Source of the DNA: Rhizobium herbae
GTDB lineage: Bacteria; Pseudomonadota; Alphaproteobacteria; Rhizobiales; Rhizobiaceae
Length of the DNA stretch: 64,000 nt
Direction: 5' to 3'
NCBI RefSeq assembly: GCF_017873135.1
Contig: NZ_JAGGJV010000010.1
Span: 62,001-126,000 of the forward strand
Shown: positions 52,554 to 60,905 of the stretch, in pieces
How the letters are laid out: each line of letters begins with the position of its first letter
How positions within the stretch are numbered: position 1 is the first letter of the stretch
Program-made: the position numbers and the translations under genes
Notes under the pieces: model-generated
Database searches by the model: none
What the model was told of the DNA's origin: nothing
The model's input: only the letters and a program-made list of their open reading frames with translations

Positions 52554-53494
52554 CAGTTTTCTCCCCGTTTGCGCGTCAGCAGGAATTGCGCCATCGCGGC
52601 GATCAGGATCAGGACGAATAGTACTTCCGATGCGGCAGCCCCCATGCCAAGGTCCCAGCGCTTGAAGGCAACGTCGTAGATGTACATGACGATCGGCTTC
52701 GACGTGTTGTTCGGGCCGCCCTGCGTCATCAGCCGCGCCTGCCCGAACAGCTGGAACTGCATGACCACTTGGATGAGAACGACGAGAATGAACGTGCGCT
52801 TGATCGACGGCAGCGTGATCGACCGAAAGGTCTGCCAGCGGTTGGCGTTGTCGAGCGCCGCCGCCTCGTAAATCTCGCCCGGGATCTGCTGCAGGGCCGA
52901 GAGATACAGCATCATCGGCAGGCCGATGCACCACCAGATCGTGGCGATCGCAATGGCGATCATCGAAAGATCGGGGCTGGACAGGAACGCCGGTCCCGGC
53001 AGCCCGAACCAGCCATAGATCGTTGCCAACAGGCCGAAATCGGGAATGAACACGATCCGCCAGATCAGCGTAACGATGGTGACCGAGAGTACAGACGAGG
53101 AGAAGAACGCGGCGCGCAGGAAGGCGGCACTGCGCGTCTGGCGATTGAGCGCCAGGGCCAGAAACAGGCCCAGAAGCGCCAGCACGGGTACCGTCAGAAG
53201 CACGAAATAGAAGGTATTGCCGACCGACTGAAGGAAAATCTTGTCGCTGAACAGCCGCACATAATTGGCGATGCCGACGAATTTTCCGACGCCGAACGTA
53301 TCGGCCTTGTGGAAGCTCAGCCAGATGCCCCAGATGAGCGGAAAGACCAGCATGGTGGCAAAGAAGAACAGATAAGGGGCGATGAACAGGGCATTGCGCC
53401 ACTGCGACGCGTTGATATTGGCCGGCGGCGCCTTTTGCGCGGTCAATGCGCGTGAAGACCGGCCAACCTGCGAAGAGACCACCGCTTCAGCCAT
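52553..53494 (-). CDS. Sugar ABC permease (MalF-like)
   Basis: 313 residues from ATG 53494 (MAEAVVSSQVGRSSRAL), with GAGGAGGGG upstream and an 8-base overlap with the ATPase gene. Six membrane segments; EAA loop IPGEIYEAAALDNANRWQTFRSITLPSIK; LMTQGGPNNTSKPIVMYIYDVAFK is the conserved MalF distal loop. Partner of the MalG-like permease. Confidence 0.92.
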   Translation of the reverse strand: MAEAVVSSQVGRSSRALTAQKAPPANINASQWRNALFIAPYLFFFATMLVFPLIWGIWLSFHKADTFGVGKFVGIANYVRLFSDKIFLQSVGNTFYFVLLTVPVLALLGLFLALALNRQTRSAAFLRAAFFSSSVLSVTIVTLIWRIVFIPDFGLLATIYGWFGLPGPAFLSSPDLSMIAIAIATIWWCIGLPMMLYLSALQQIPGEIYEAAALDNANRWQTFRSITLPSIKRTFILVVLIQVVMQFQLFGQARLMTQGGPNNTSKPIVMYIYDVAFKRWDLGMGAAASEVLFVLILIAAMAQFLLTRKRGEN

Positions 53495-54590
53495 TGATCC
53501 CCTCCTCGCAATGCCAGGCACGGTCGGACGTGTCGAACAGGTGCACCCGCGATCCGTCGATCGACAGCGAAACCGTATCGTTGACGGCAACACGGCTGTA
53601 GCCGATGTCTTCGGCGACAATGACACTGCCATCCTTGAGCTTTGTGTAAACCAGCGTGCGCTCGCCGAGCCGCTCCAGAACATCGACCGTTCCGGTGGTC
53701 ACGCCCTGCCCGTCCGCAACGACCCGAACCGCCTCGGCGCGGATGCCGAGCGTGAAATTGCCGGGGTCCAGCTTCATCGCCGGAATGGCCGTCTTCACCT
53801 GCGTGCCGTCGCCCAGCGTCACGGTCGCACCGCCGGTCTCCCCTCCTGCGACGCGCACCGGTACGAAGTTCATGGTCGGCGAACCGACGAACGTCGCAAC
53901 GAAGCGCGTCGCCGGCCGGGAGTAGATCTCCATCGGCGTGCCGATCTGCTCGATCTTGCGGTTGTTCATGACGACGATGCGGTCGGCAAGCGTCATCGCC
54001 TCGATCTGGTCGTGGGTGACGAAGATCATCGTCGATTTCACCCGGTGCCGAAGCTGGGCAAGTTCAACGCGGGTACGGACACGCAACGCCGCATCAAGGT
54101 TGGATAAGGGCTCGTCGAACAGGAAGGCCTTCGGTTCCTTGACGATGGCGCGGCCGATGGCGACGCGCTGGCGCTGGCCGCCGGAAAGCTGCCCCGGCTT
54201 GCGCTCCAGGAGATGGCCGATCTCCAGCATGCGGCCGGCCTCGGCAACACGGGCGGAGATGACATCGGCGGCAACACCGATATTGCGCAGCCCGAAGGCC
54301 ATATTGTCGGCAACCGTCATGTGTGGATAGAGCGCATAGCTCTGGAACACCATGGCGATATCGCGTTGGCCCGGCGGCAGGTTGTCGATGCGCTGGCCGT
54401 TGATGGAAATAGTGCCCTCGTCGACGCTTTCGAGACCTGCGATCATCCGCAGCAGCGTCGATTTTCCACAGCCTGAAGGCCCGAGAAACACCATGAATTC
54501 ATTGGGATCGATGGAGAGCGACAAATGGTCGATCACCGTCGCAGCGCCAAAACGCTTGACCACGTCCTTGATCTCGATATGGGCCGTCAC
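53487..54590 (-). CDS. Sugar ABC ATP-binding protein (MalK/UgpC-like)
   Basis: 367 residues from GTG 54590 (translated MTAHIEIKDVVKRFG), chosen because GGAGG lies 5 bases upstream; the frame above it is not family-like. Walker A GPSGCGKST, signature LSGGQRQR, Walker B LFDEPLSNLD, switch FVTHDQIEA, and a regulatory MalK-type C-terminal barrel (GIRAEAVRVV). It energises the permeases that follow. A 210-base gap with TGATATACA repeats precedes it. Confidence 0.93.
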   Translation of the reverse strand: MTAHIEIKDVVKRFGAATVIDHLSLSIDPNEFMVFLGPSGCGKSTLLRMIAGLESVDEGTISINGQRIDNLPPGQRDIAMVFQSYALYPHMTVADNMAFGLRNIGVAADVISARVAEAGRMLEIGHLLERKPGQLSGGQRQRVAIGRAIVKEPKAFLFDEPLSNLDAALRVRTRVELAQLRHRVKSTMIFVTHDQIEAMTLADRIVVMNNRKIEQIGTPMEIYSRPATRFVATFVGSPTMNFVPVRVAGGETGGATVTLGDGTQVKTAIPAMKLDPGNFTLGIRAEAVRVVADGQGVTTGTVDVLERLGERTLVYTKLKDGSVIVAEDIGYSRVAVNDTVSLSIDGSRVHLFDTSDRAWHCEEGING

Positions 54591-54768
54591 GTCAACCTCC
54601 CTTGCCGTGATGGAACGGTTCCGATCCGGTGCGGCGGCGAAAACGCCTGCCACGACCAACCCGGCCATTCCTCGGATTCTGCATGCCGCGACCTGGGTCT
54701 CCTCCCCGGTCTCGGCGCCTTCTCCGTGGCGCCGAGTATCTCCGAAACGAAACTCAAGTCAATATTTT

Positions 54769-54796
54769 TGATATACATCATAAATTATGATATACA
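54769..54796. promoter_or_regulatory. TGATATACA direct repeat with inner palindrome (candidate operator A)
   Basis: TGATATACA at 54769-54777 and again at 54788-54796, 19 bases apart. Between and across them is ATCATAAATTATGAT (54777-54791), 7-base arms around one A. It lies in the gap upstream of the sugar-ABC ATPase gene and next to the arabinofuranosidase stop. Confidence 0.5.
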
Positions 54797-54800
54797 GGTA

Positions 54801-56312
54801 TCAGACCTTCACGCGGATGATCTGATAGGACAGCGGCGGCAGCGGCACCGACACGATGTCGCCCTTGACCGACGCGCCGGTTCCCTTGCGGGGCGCGACG
54901 TTGTCGGGCTTTTCAGCCATATTGACGGCGCGCAAATCCGCATGTGTCATCACCTGATGATCGAAGATTTCCGCCCGCTCGAAGCCGGCGAGACTGAATT
55001 CCGTCTCGATGCTGTCCGTCAGATGGCGATTGACCGCGAAGAAGGTAACCGTCTTGCCGTCCGCATCATGCACGCCCGCGACATCGACGAAGGGCACCTT
55101 ATCGGCGACAGGCGCATCGTAGGTCGGCGAATTGACGGCCAAGTTGAGCGCCGTGCCACGGCCGAAGACCGAGGCGAAATAATAGGGATAGAAGATCGAC
55201 TGCCGCCAGGCATCGCCGTTCGGCGCGGTCATGATCGGTGCGATGACGTTGACCAGCTGCGCGATGCAGGCGATGCGCACGACATCGGAGCGGCGGATGA
55301 AGGTGTTGAGGATCAGGCCGACCTGCAACACGTCCTCGAAATTGTAGATGTCCTCGAGGAGAGCCGGCGCATGTGGCCAGCCCTGGTTGCCTTCCAGAAG
55401 CGCCTTGTCCTGCTCCTTGGAATGGTACCAGACGTTCCATTCGTCGAAGGAGATGTAGACCTGCTTCTTCGAGCGCTTCTTCGCCTTCACATAATCGATG
55501 ACGCCGGAAACCGTGACGATGTAATTGTCGAGTTCGACGCTCTGGGCCAGATAGTTCGCGGTGTCGCCGGCCCGGTTTTCGAAATACATATGCAGCGAGA
55601 TGTAGTCGACCTCGTTGTAGGTATGTTCGAGAACGGTCGCCTCCCATTCCGGATAGGTCGGCATGTGGGCATTGGACGAACCGCAGACGATCAGCTCCAG
55701 CGAGCTGTCGAAGGCGCGCATGGCCTTGGCGGTTTCATGGGCAAGCCGGCCATATTCGTCGGCCGTCTTGTGACCGATCTGCCAGGGACCGTCCATCTCG
55801 TTGCCGAGGCACCAGAGTTTTGTGTTGAACGGCTCGGCGCGACCATTGGCGATACGCATGTCGCTCCACTTGCTGCCGCCGGGATGATTGACATATTCGA
55901 GGAAATTGCGGGCTTCATCCAGACCGCGCGAACCGAGATTGACGGCCAGCATCATCTCGGTGCCGACACTGTCGCACCAGTCGGCGAATTCGTGGATGCC
56001 GACCTGGTTGCTGTCGGACGTGTGCCAGGCAAGATCGAGCCGCGTCGGACGGTCTTCCTTCGGTCCGATGCCGTCTTCCCAATTGTAGGCCGAGACGAAG
56101 TTGCCGCCGGGATAGCGCACGACCGGAACCTTCAGTTCCTTGACGAGGTCGATGACATCCTTGCGCATGCCGTTTTCATCGGCGGTCGCGTGATCGGGCT
56201 CGTAGATGCCGGTATAAATAGCGCGGCCCAGATGCTCGAGAAACGAACCGTAGAGCCGATCGTCGATCTGCGAAATCACATAGTCCCGGTGTGCGACAAC
56301 GGAAGCCTTCAC
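54801..56312 (-). CDS. Alpha-L-arabinofuranosidase, GH51
   Basis: 503 residues from GTG 56312 (translated MKASVVAHRDYVISQI), placed by the GGAGGG site 8 bases upstream and by normal GH51 length. N-terminal IDDRLYGSFLEHLGRAIYTGIYEP is a GH51 hallmark. Acid/base Glu in WCLGNEMDGPWQIG, nucleophile Glu in ISFDEWNVWYH, and a C-terminal beta-sandwich from about 370. No signal peptide, so it cleaves terminal arabinofuranose from imported oligosaccharides in the cytoplasm. Upstream of the CUT1 importer and downstream of the ArsR-type gene. Confidence 0.95.
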   Translation of the reverse strand: MKASVVAHRDYVISQIDDRLYGSFLEHLGRAIYTGIYEPDHATADENGMRKDVIDLVKELKVPVVRYPGGNFVSAYNWEDGIGPKEDRPTRLDLAWHTSDSNQVGIHEFADWCDSVGTEMMLAVNLGSRGLDEARNFLEYVNHPGGSKWSDMRIANGRAEPFNTKLWCLGNEMDGPWQIGHKTADEYGRLAHETAKAMRAFDSSLELIVCGSSNAHMPTYPEWEATVLEHTYNEVDYISLHMYFENRAGDTANYLAQSVELDNYIVTVSGVIDYVKAKKRSKKQVYISFDEWNVWYHSKEQDKALLEGNQGWPHAPALLEDIYNFEDVLQVGLILNTFIRRSDVVRIACIAQLVNVIAPIMTAPNGDAWRQSIFYPYYFASVFGRGTALNLAVNSPTYDAPVADKVPFVDVAGVHDADGKTVTFFAVNRHLTDSIETEFSLAGFERAEIFDHQVMTHADLRAVNMAEKPDNVAPRKGTGASVKGDIVSVPLPPLSYQIIRVKV

Positions 56313-56341
56313 GGCATGCCCTCCCTGAATAATCGTCTTTT

Positions 56342-56355
56342 GTGATATCAATCAC
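56342..56355. promoter_or_regulatory. GTGATATCAATCAC inverted repeat (candidate operator B)
   Basis: 5-base arms GTGAT/ATCAC, including the 8-base palindrome TGATATCA. It lies 30 bases upstream of the arabinofuranosidase start and just downstream of its likely -10 box, a position suited to a repressor. Confidence 0.5.
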
Positions 56356-56365
56356 TTTTGACGAT

Positions 56366-56394
56366 AATAAAACGGAAGAAGCTGGCAGCGTCAA
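56366..56394 (-). promoter_or_regulatory. Probable promoter of the arabinofuranosidase gene
   Basis: On the minus strand TTGACG (56394-56389), a 17-base spacer, then TTTATT (56371-56366): a close sigma-70-like -35/-10 pair. The next motif downstream is candidate operator B. Confidence 0.45.
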
Positions 56395-56427
56395 GCGATA
56401 TAATTCAGAAAATCGGGTTTATATCCG

Positions 56428-57354
56428 TTATTTCGTTTTCAATCGCATCACGATGTCCTGGTCGTAATTGCCGAAGCCACGGCCGAAGATATTGATTCCG
56501 CCGGGATGTTTTGCATTTTCACGCACCGCGATGCGAAGCCGGATGGAGTGATGTTCGGAGAGGCGCAGATCGCTCAAGGCGACGTCGGAAATCTTCAGAC
56601 CGTCAATGTAGGTGCCATCGCCAGCGATTCGCCAGTTCTTCAGCTTGCCGTATTGCGAGCCCTTGAGCTTCCACCAGTCCGGTGTGAAGACACCACGCTT
56701 GTCGCCATAATCGCCGGGGGACGTCCAAGTCGCGGCATCGACACCATTGACCGAAAGGGTGATGTCGGACGGCCAATCTGCGCTTGTGCCCGGCACTTCC
56801 GAGCTCAATTCCATTGCAAATTCAATCTCTTCGATCTGCGTATTGGTCAGGCGCGCATTGTTCGGAAACTGATATTCGACATAGCCGCGGGTAAACCAGA
56901 TCAGCCCGGCTTTCATGCGGTCGGGGTCGAGAAACGTATCCGGCACATCGAGAAGGCCGATGATTCCGTCGACGGAACAGAGGCCGCAGGGGCCGGTGAC
57001 CTCGCAGCTCGTGTAGAGCCCAAGCGGCATGGCAACCTCGATGCCGCTCGATTTCAGCGCCTTGATATCGTCCTTGAAGACGACCAGAACCTCGTCGAAA
57101 TTCGAATAGCAGATCTTCTGGTTGCCCTTGCGCGCCTTCTGCGATTCCGTGCGGATCAGCCCGGCCTCTTCGAGAATCGCGACGTTGGTCGATACCGTGG
57201 ACTGCGGCAGACCCAGGATTTCGGAGATTTCGTTGACGTTTTGCGGGCCTTTGACATGCAGGAGCTTGAGCATCGCGATCCGGGATGTCGAGGCCAGCCC
57301 CTTCAGGACCGCCATTCCCTCTTCCGGATCGATCACTAGAAAATTTCGGCTCAT
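56428..57354 (-). CDS. ArsR-type winged-helix regulator with long C-terminal sensor domain
   Basis: 308 residues, about three times the ArsR norm. Residues 12-90 are a winged helix (MAVLKGLASTSRIAMLKLLH, VNEISEILGLPQSTVSTNVAILEEAGLI). Cys117, Cys123 and Cys126 (SCEVTGPCGLC) form a C-x5-C-x2-C cluster. The rest is beta-rich (DITLSVNGVDAATWTSPGDYGDKRG ... SIRLRIAVRENAKHPGG) and looks like a jelly-roll ligand domain. Upstream of the arabinofuranosidase on the same strand; presumably its sugar-responsive regulator. Confidence 0.85.
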   Translation of the reverse strand: MSRNFLVIDPEEGMAVLKGLASTSRIAMLKLLHVKGPQNVNEISEILGLPQSTVSTNVAILEEAGLIRTESQKARKGNQKICYSNFDEVLVVFKDDIKALKSSGIEVAMPLGLYTSCEVTGPCGLCSVDGIIGLLDVPDTFLDPDRMKAGLIWFTRGYVEYQFPNNARLTNTQIEEIEFAMELSSEVPGTSADWPSDITLSVNGVDAATWTSPGDYGDKRGVFTPDWWKLKGSQYGKLKNWRIAGDGTYIDGLKISDVALSDLRLSEHHSIRLRIAVRENAKHPGGINIFGRGFGNYDQDIVMRLKTK

Positions 57355-57403
57355 CAGTTCTTCCCGCGCTCGATCATCGCTGCTCCACCAGCAAAACCAA
57401 TTA

Positions 57404-57422
57404 ATATCAAAATAAATGATAT
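57404..57422. promoter_or_regulatory. ATATCA-N7-TGATAT inverted repeat (candidate operator C)
   Basis: Perfect 6-base arms ATATCA (57404-57409) and TGATAT (57417-57422) with an A/T spacer, 50 bases upstream of the ArsR-type start codon. Same TGATAT core as operators A and B. Confidence 0.5.
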
Positions 57423-57475
57423 GGTCAACGCCACTCTGTGAGCAACGACTTTCAAACCACAGGCTCGAAAACGCG

Positions 57476-58744
57476 CTAAAGGATCAGCAAGGCGCGCAGA
57501 TCGTTGACATTGGTGCCGGTGGGACCGGGCACGAACAGGTCGCCGCTGGCGTTGAACGCCGTCCAGGCATCGTGCCGGGCAAGATGATCGCGAGGATCAG
57601 CACCCGCAGCCCGCATTCGTGCGATGGTAGAGCCATCGGCAAAGGCGCCGGCATTGTCCTCGGACCCATCGATGCCATCGGTGTCGGCGGCCAGCGCGTG
57701 AATACCGTCGATACCATCGATATCCAGCGCCAAGGACAAGAGGAGCTCGCTGTTGCGCCCGCCCTTGCCATAGGCATCGCCCGCGATCGTCACCGTGGTT
57801 TCGCCGCCGGAGAGGATGACGATGGGCTTCTGAAACGGCCGGTTGCGCAACGCCGTTTCCCTCGCGATCGCCGCATGCATGCGGCCGATGTCGCGCGCCT
57901 CACCCTCGATCGCATCGGACAGGACGACAGCCTCGACACCGAGCGACCGTGCCCTCGCCGCTGCTGCGTCGAGCGAAACACTCGCCGATGCGATGATGTG
58001 ATGGCTGTGGCGGGCGAATGCCGAATGATCCGAACGGGGTGCCGCCGCCTGTTCTGATCGCAGATGCCGCATGACGGCGTCCGGCAGGGCCATCCCGTAT
58101 CGGGCGACGATGGCAAGCGCATCCGCGGGCGTGGACATGTTCGGGAACGTCGGGCCGGAGGCGACAAAGGCGGGGTTATCGCCGGGCACATCGGAGACGA
58201 TCAGGCTGACGACGCGCGCCGGTGCCGCGGCAAAGGCCAGCCGTCCGCCCTTGATGCGCGAAACATGCTTGCGCACCACGTTCATCGCCGAAATCGGCGC
58301 ACCGGATGCGAGCAGTGCCTTGTTTACCGCGATCTCGTCGGCCAGTGCCAGACCGTCCGGAGGCGCCGGCAACAGCGACGAACCCCCACCGGAAATCAGG
58401 GCGACGACCAGATCGTCCGGCGTCAGCCCCTCGACCAGCCGCAGCAGCTCCGCCGATCCGGCAAGCCCCGCCTCGTCCGGCACCGGATGAGCCGATTGCA
58501 AAACCCGGATGCGCTTGCAGGCCGCGATCGGCCCGTGCCGCGCCACGACTGCGCCTTCCAACGGCCCGTCCCACAGGCTTTCGAACGCCGCTGCCATCTG
58601 GCTCGCCGCCTTGCCGGCGCCGACGACGATCATCCGCCCCTTGGGCTTTTCCGGCAGATGGGCGCGGATGGCCGCGAGAGGATCGGCAGCTTCGACCGCC
58701 GCCGTAAACAGGCTTGCCAGAAAGTCCCTGGGGTCAGGCGTCAT
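57476..58744 (-). CDS. Glycerate 2-kinase (DUF4147/MOFRL family)
   Basis: 422 residues. N-terminal DUF4147 domain: MIVVGAGKAASQMAAAFE, VVARHGP, SAHPVPDEAG, LISGGGSSLLPAPPDGL, NVVRKHVSRIKGGRLA. C-terminal MOFRL domain: VILSGGETTVTIAGDAYGKGGRNSELLLSLAL and ADTDGIDGSEDNAGAF. It phosphorylates glycerate to 2-phosphoglycerate, feeding glyoxylate or tartrate products into glycolysis; older records call it hydroxypyruvate reductase (TtuD). The Dabb gene precedes it by 6 bases, so they are co-transcribed. Confidence 0.92.
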   Translation of the reverse strand: MTPDPRDFLASLFTAAVEAADPLAAIRAHLPEKPKGRMIVVGAGKAASQMAAAFESLWDGPLEGAVVARHGPIAACKRIRVLQSAHPVPDEAGLAGSAELLRLVEGLTPDDLVVALISGGGSSLLPAPPDGLALADEIAVNKALLASGAPISAMNVVRKHVSRIKGGRLAFAAAPARVVSLIVSDVPGDNPAFVASGPTFPNMSTPADALAIVARYGMALPDAVMRHLRSEQAAAPRSDHSAFARHSHHIIASASVSLDAAAARARSLGVEAVVLSDAIEGEARDIGRMHAAIARETALRNRPFQKPIVILSGGETTVTIAGDAYGKGGRNSELLLSLALDIDGIDGIHALAADTDGIDGSEDNAGAFADGSTIARMRAAGADPRDHLARHDAWTAFNASGDLFVPGPTGTNVNDLRALLIL

Positions 58745-58750
58745 ATGCAG

Positions 58751-59065
58751 TCAGCCCGCAATGTCGAAATCATAGACGAAGACGCCGTCGACGCCGCCTT
58801 CGGTGGCGGCAACGATCCGGCCGCCGGCCTTTTCATGATCGGGATGAACGAGATAGGCGTCCCGCGCGCCAGCATCCTTGAAGTCGATGATGAAGCCGCC
58901 ATTGTAGGACTTGCCAAGCCCTTCGGGGCTGACATTGGGGCCGATATCGATCGAAAGATAGCCCGGGACGTGTGCTTTTAGTGCGGCGATGTCCGAGAGG
59001 ATAGACACTCTCTCGGCATCCGAAACGCTCGCCTTGAAACGGATGAAGACACAATGGCGGATCAT
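58751..59065 (-). CDS. Dabb (stress-response alpha/beta-barrel) domain protein
   Basis: 104 residues from ATG 59065, with TAGGAG upstream. MIRHCVFIRFKASVSDAER, ALKAHVPGYLSIDIGPNVSPEGLGKSYNGGFIIDFKDAGARDAYLVHPDHEKA is a full Dabb domain, a ferredoxin-like dimeric barrel. It follows the GMC gene by 10 bases and precedes glycerate kinase by 6. Function within the unit unknown. Confidence 0.9.
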   Translation of the reverse strand: MIRHCVFIRFKASVSDAERVSILSDIAALKAHVPGYLSIDIGPNVSPEGLGKSYNGGFIIDFKDAGARDAYLVHPDHEKAGGRIVAATEGGVDGVFVYDFDIAG

Positions 59066-59075
59066 GGCGGAACTC

Positions 59076-60731
59076 CTATCGGATATCGGCGCGCGCTCGC
59101 GGCCGCTGGTCGTTGCGTTCGTGGGAGAAGATCGCCGCCGGCAAGGGCTGCCGGTCGCGGATGATGTCCGATCCCTTTTCACCCATCATGATCGTCGGCC
59201 CGTTGGTATTGCAAGAGGGAACGCGCGGCATGACGGAACTGTCGCAGACCCGCAAACCTTCAAGCCCGTGGACCTTGAGATCAAGACCGACGACGGCATC
59301 GGAGCCCGTGCCCATCTTGCAGGTACCGACGGGATGATGGTCGGTCTTGGCGCTGGCACAGCCGTAATCGAACATCTCCTCGTCCGTCATCACCTTCGGC
59401 CCTGGTAGCCGCTCCGCCATGACGAACGGTTTCAATGCGGCCTGCTGGAGGATTTCCCGGGCGATCTTCAAACCCTCGATCGACATTTTGCGGTCATGCG
59501 CGTCTTCCCAGTAGTTCGGATCAATCAAGGGAGCCGCCGCCGGATTGGAGGATGACAATCGCACCGTGCCGCGCGAGCGCGGATGCAGATAGGCGGAATT
59601 GAGCGTCACGCCTGCATTCTTCAGCTTCTCGACGCCAGCCTCGATGCCGGAGCCGAGGCCCAGATGGAACTGGATATCCGGCGAGCGCGCATTCGGGTCG
59701 GCATACCAGAAACCGCCGGTCTCAAACAGCGACGAGGCGACCGGGCCGGAGCGGAACAGCACATATTGCAGACCCGCCCAGATCGACCGGTGCCACTTGG
59801 CGACGCCGTCATAGGTATGATCGCCGGTGCATTCTGAAATGACGAAGAGATCGAGATGATCCTGCAGATTGCTGCCGACGCCGGGCAGATCGTGCTTCAC
59901 CTCGAGCCCGACGGAGCGCAAGTGATCGGCCGGGCCAATGCCGGATTGCTGTAAGAGCTTCGGCGAGCCGATGGCGCCGGACGTGACAAGCACTTCGCGC
60001 CCGGCCCGGATGATTTCCAGGCCCTTGGAGGTCGCAACCTCGACGCCGACCGCGCGCGTTCCCTCAAGCACGACCCGTGTCACCAGCGCCCCGAGCCGAA
60101 CAGTCAGGTTCTTGCGGCCCTTGATCGGGCTCAGATAGGCAAGCGATGCGGACGACCGGCGGCGGTTGCGCTGGGTCAACTGGTAGAAGCCGATACCGGC
60201 CTGCTGTTTGCCGTTGAAATCGTGATTGTAGGGAATGCCGAGTTCCTGCCCCGCGCGGATATAGGCATCGCAGATCGGCAGGCCGGAAGCGGGCATGGAA
60301 ACGCCGAGCGGTCCGCCATAGGTATGATAATCGTCGGCGAAACGCTGGTTGTCCTCGGCGCGCTTGAAATAGGGCAGAACGCTGCGGTAGTCCCAACCCG
60401 TGCAGCCGTCCTCGCTCGCCCAGAGATCGTAATCGACCGCATTGCCGCGCGTATAAAGCTGCGCATTGATCGAGGAGCCGCCGCCGACCACCTTGGCCTG
60501 GGTATAACGCATCACCCGACCCTTCATGTGCTTCTGCGGCACGGTCTCCCAGCCCCAGCTGGCAACACCCTTGGTCATCTTGGCAAACCCGGCCGGCATG
60601 TGGAACAGCGGGTGCCAGTCGCTGCCGCCCGCTTCGAGCAGCAGCACCTCGACGTCCGCATCCTCGGTCAGCCGGTTGGCGAGAACGCAACCGGCTGGTC
60701 CTGCGCCGGTGATGATGTAGTCGTAGGTCAT
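59076..60731 (-). CDS. GMC-family FAD-dependent oxidoreductase (choline/alcohol dehydrogenase-like)
   Basis: 551 residues from ATG 60731 (MTYDYIITGAGPAGCVLANRL), with GAGG upstream. FAD motif GAGPAGC, GMC signature 1 GRVMRYTQAKVVGGGSSINAQLYTRGN, signature 2 TSGAIGSPKLLQQSGIG, active site His in DHHPVGTCKMG and Asn in CNTNGPTIMMGEKG. It oxidises an alcohol to the aldehyde. First gene of a unit with the Dabb protein and glycerate kinase. The C-terminal tail is basic and extends about 25 residues. Confidence 0.93.
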   Translation of the reverse strand: MTYDYIITGAGPAGCVLANRLTEDADVEVLLLEAGGSDWHPLFHMPAGFAKMTKGVASWGWETVPQKHMKGRVMRYTQAKVVGGGSSINAQLYTRGNAVDYDLWASEDGCTGWDYRSVLPYFKRAEDNQRFADDYHTYGGPLGVSMPASGLPICDAYIRAGQELGIPYNHDFNGKQQAGIGFYQLTQRNRRRSSASLAYLSPIKGRKNLTVRLGALVTRVVLEGTRAVGVEVATSKGLEIIRAGREVLVTSGAIGSPKLLQQSGIGPADHLRSVGLEVKHDLPGVGSNLQDHLDLFVISECTGDHTYDGVAKWHRSIWAGLQYVLFRSGPVASSLFETGGFWYADPNARSPDIQFHLGLGSGIEAGVEKLKNAGVTLNSAYLHPRSRGTVRLSSSNPAAAPLIDPNYWEDAHDRKMSIEGLKIAREILQQAALKPFVMAERLPGPKVMTDEEMFDYGCASAKTDHHPVGTCKMGTGSDAVVGLDLKVHGLEGLRVCDSSVMPRVPSCNTNGPTIMMGEKGSDIIRDRQPLPAAIFSHERNDQRPRARADIR

Positions 60732-60769
60732 GTCAGCGTCCTCAAAAGTCAATTATCGAGGGGATGCCT

Positions 60770-60882
60770 GCCCCTCACTCTAGCCCTCCCCCCGCAAGCG
60801 GGGAGAGGGGACGACGGAGTTTGCCGCTTGTTCCTTCTCCCCGTTTGCGGGGAGAAGGTGACCGATAGGCCGGATGAGGGGC
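60770..60882. repeat. RIME1-like palindromic repeat, copy C
   Basis: 113 bases with inverted ends GCCCCTCA and TGAGGGGC, and two inner hairpins (CCCTCCCCCC ... GGGGAGAGGG and CCTTCTCCCC ... GGGGAGAAGG). Same orientation as copy A and the same length as copy B. It lies between the SDR and GMC genes. Confidence 0.82.
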
Positions 60883-60905
60883 TGAGCCACAAACCCGCCT
60901 GTTCC

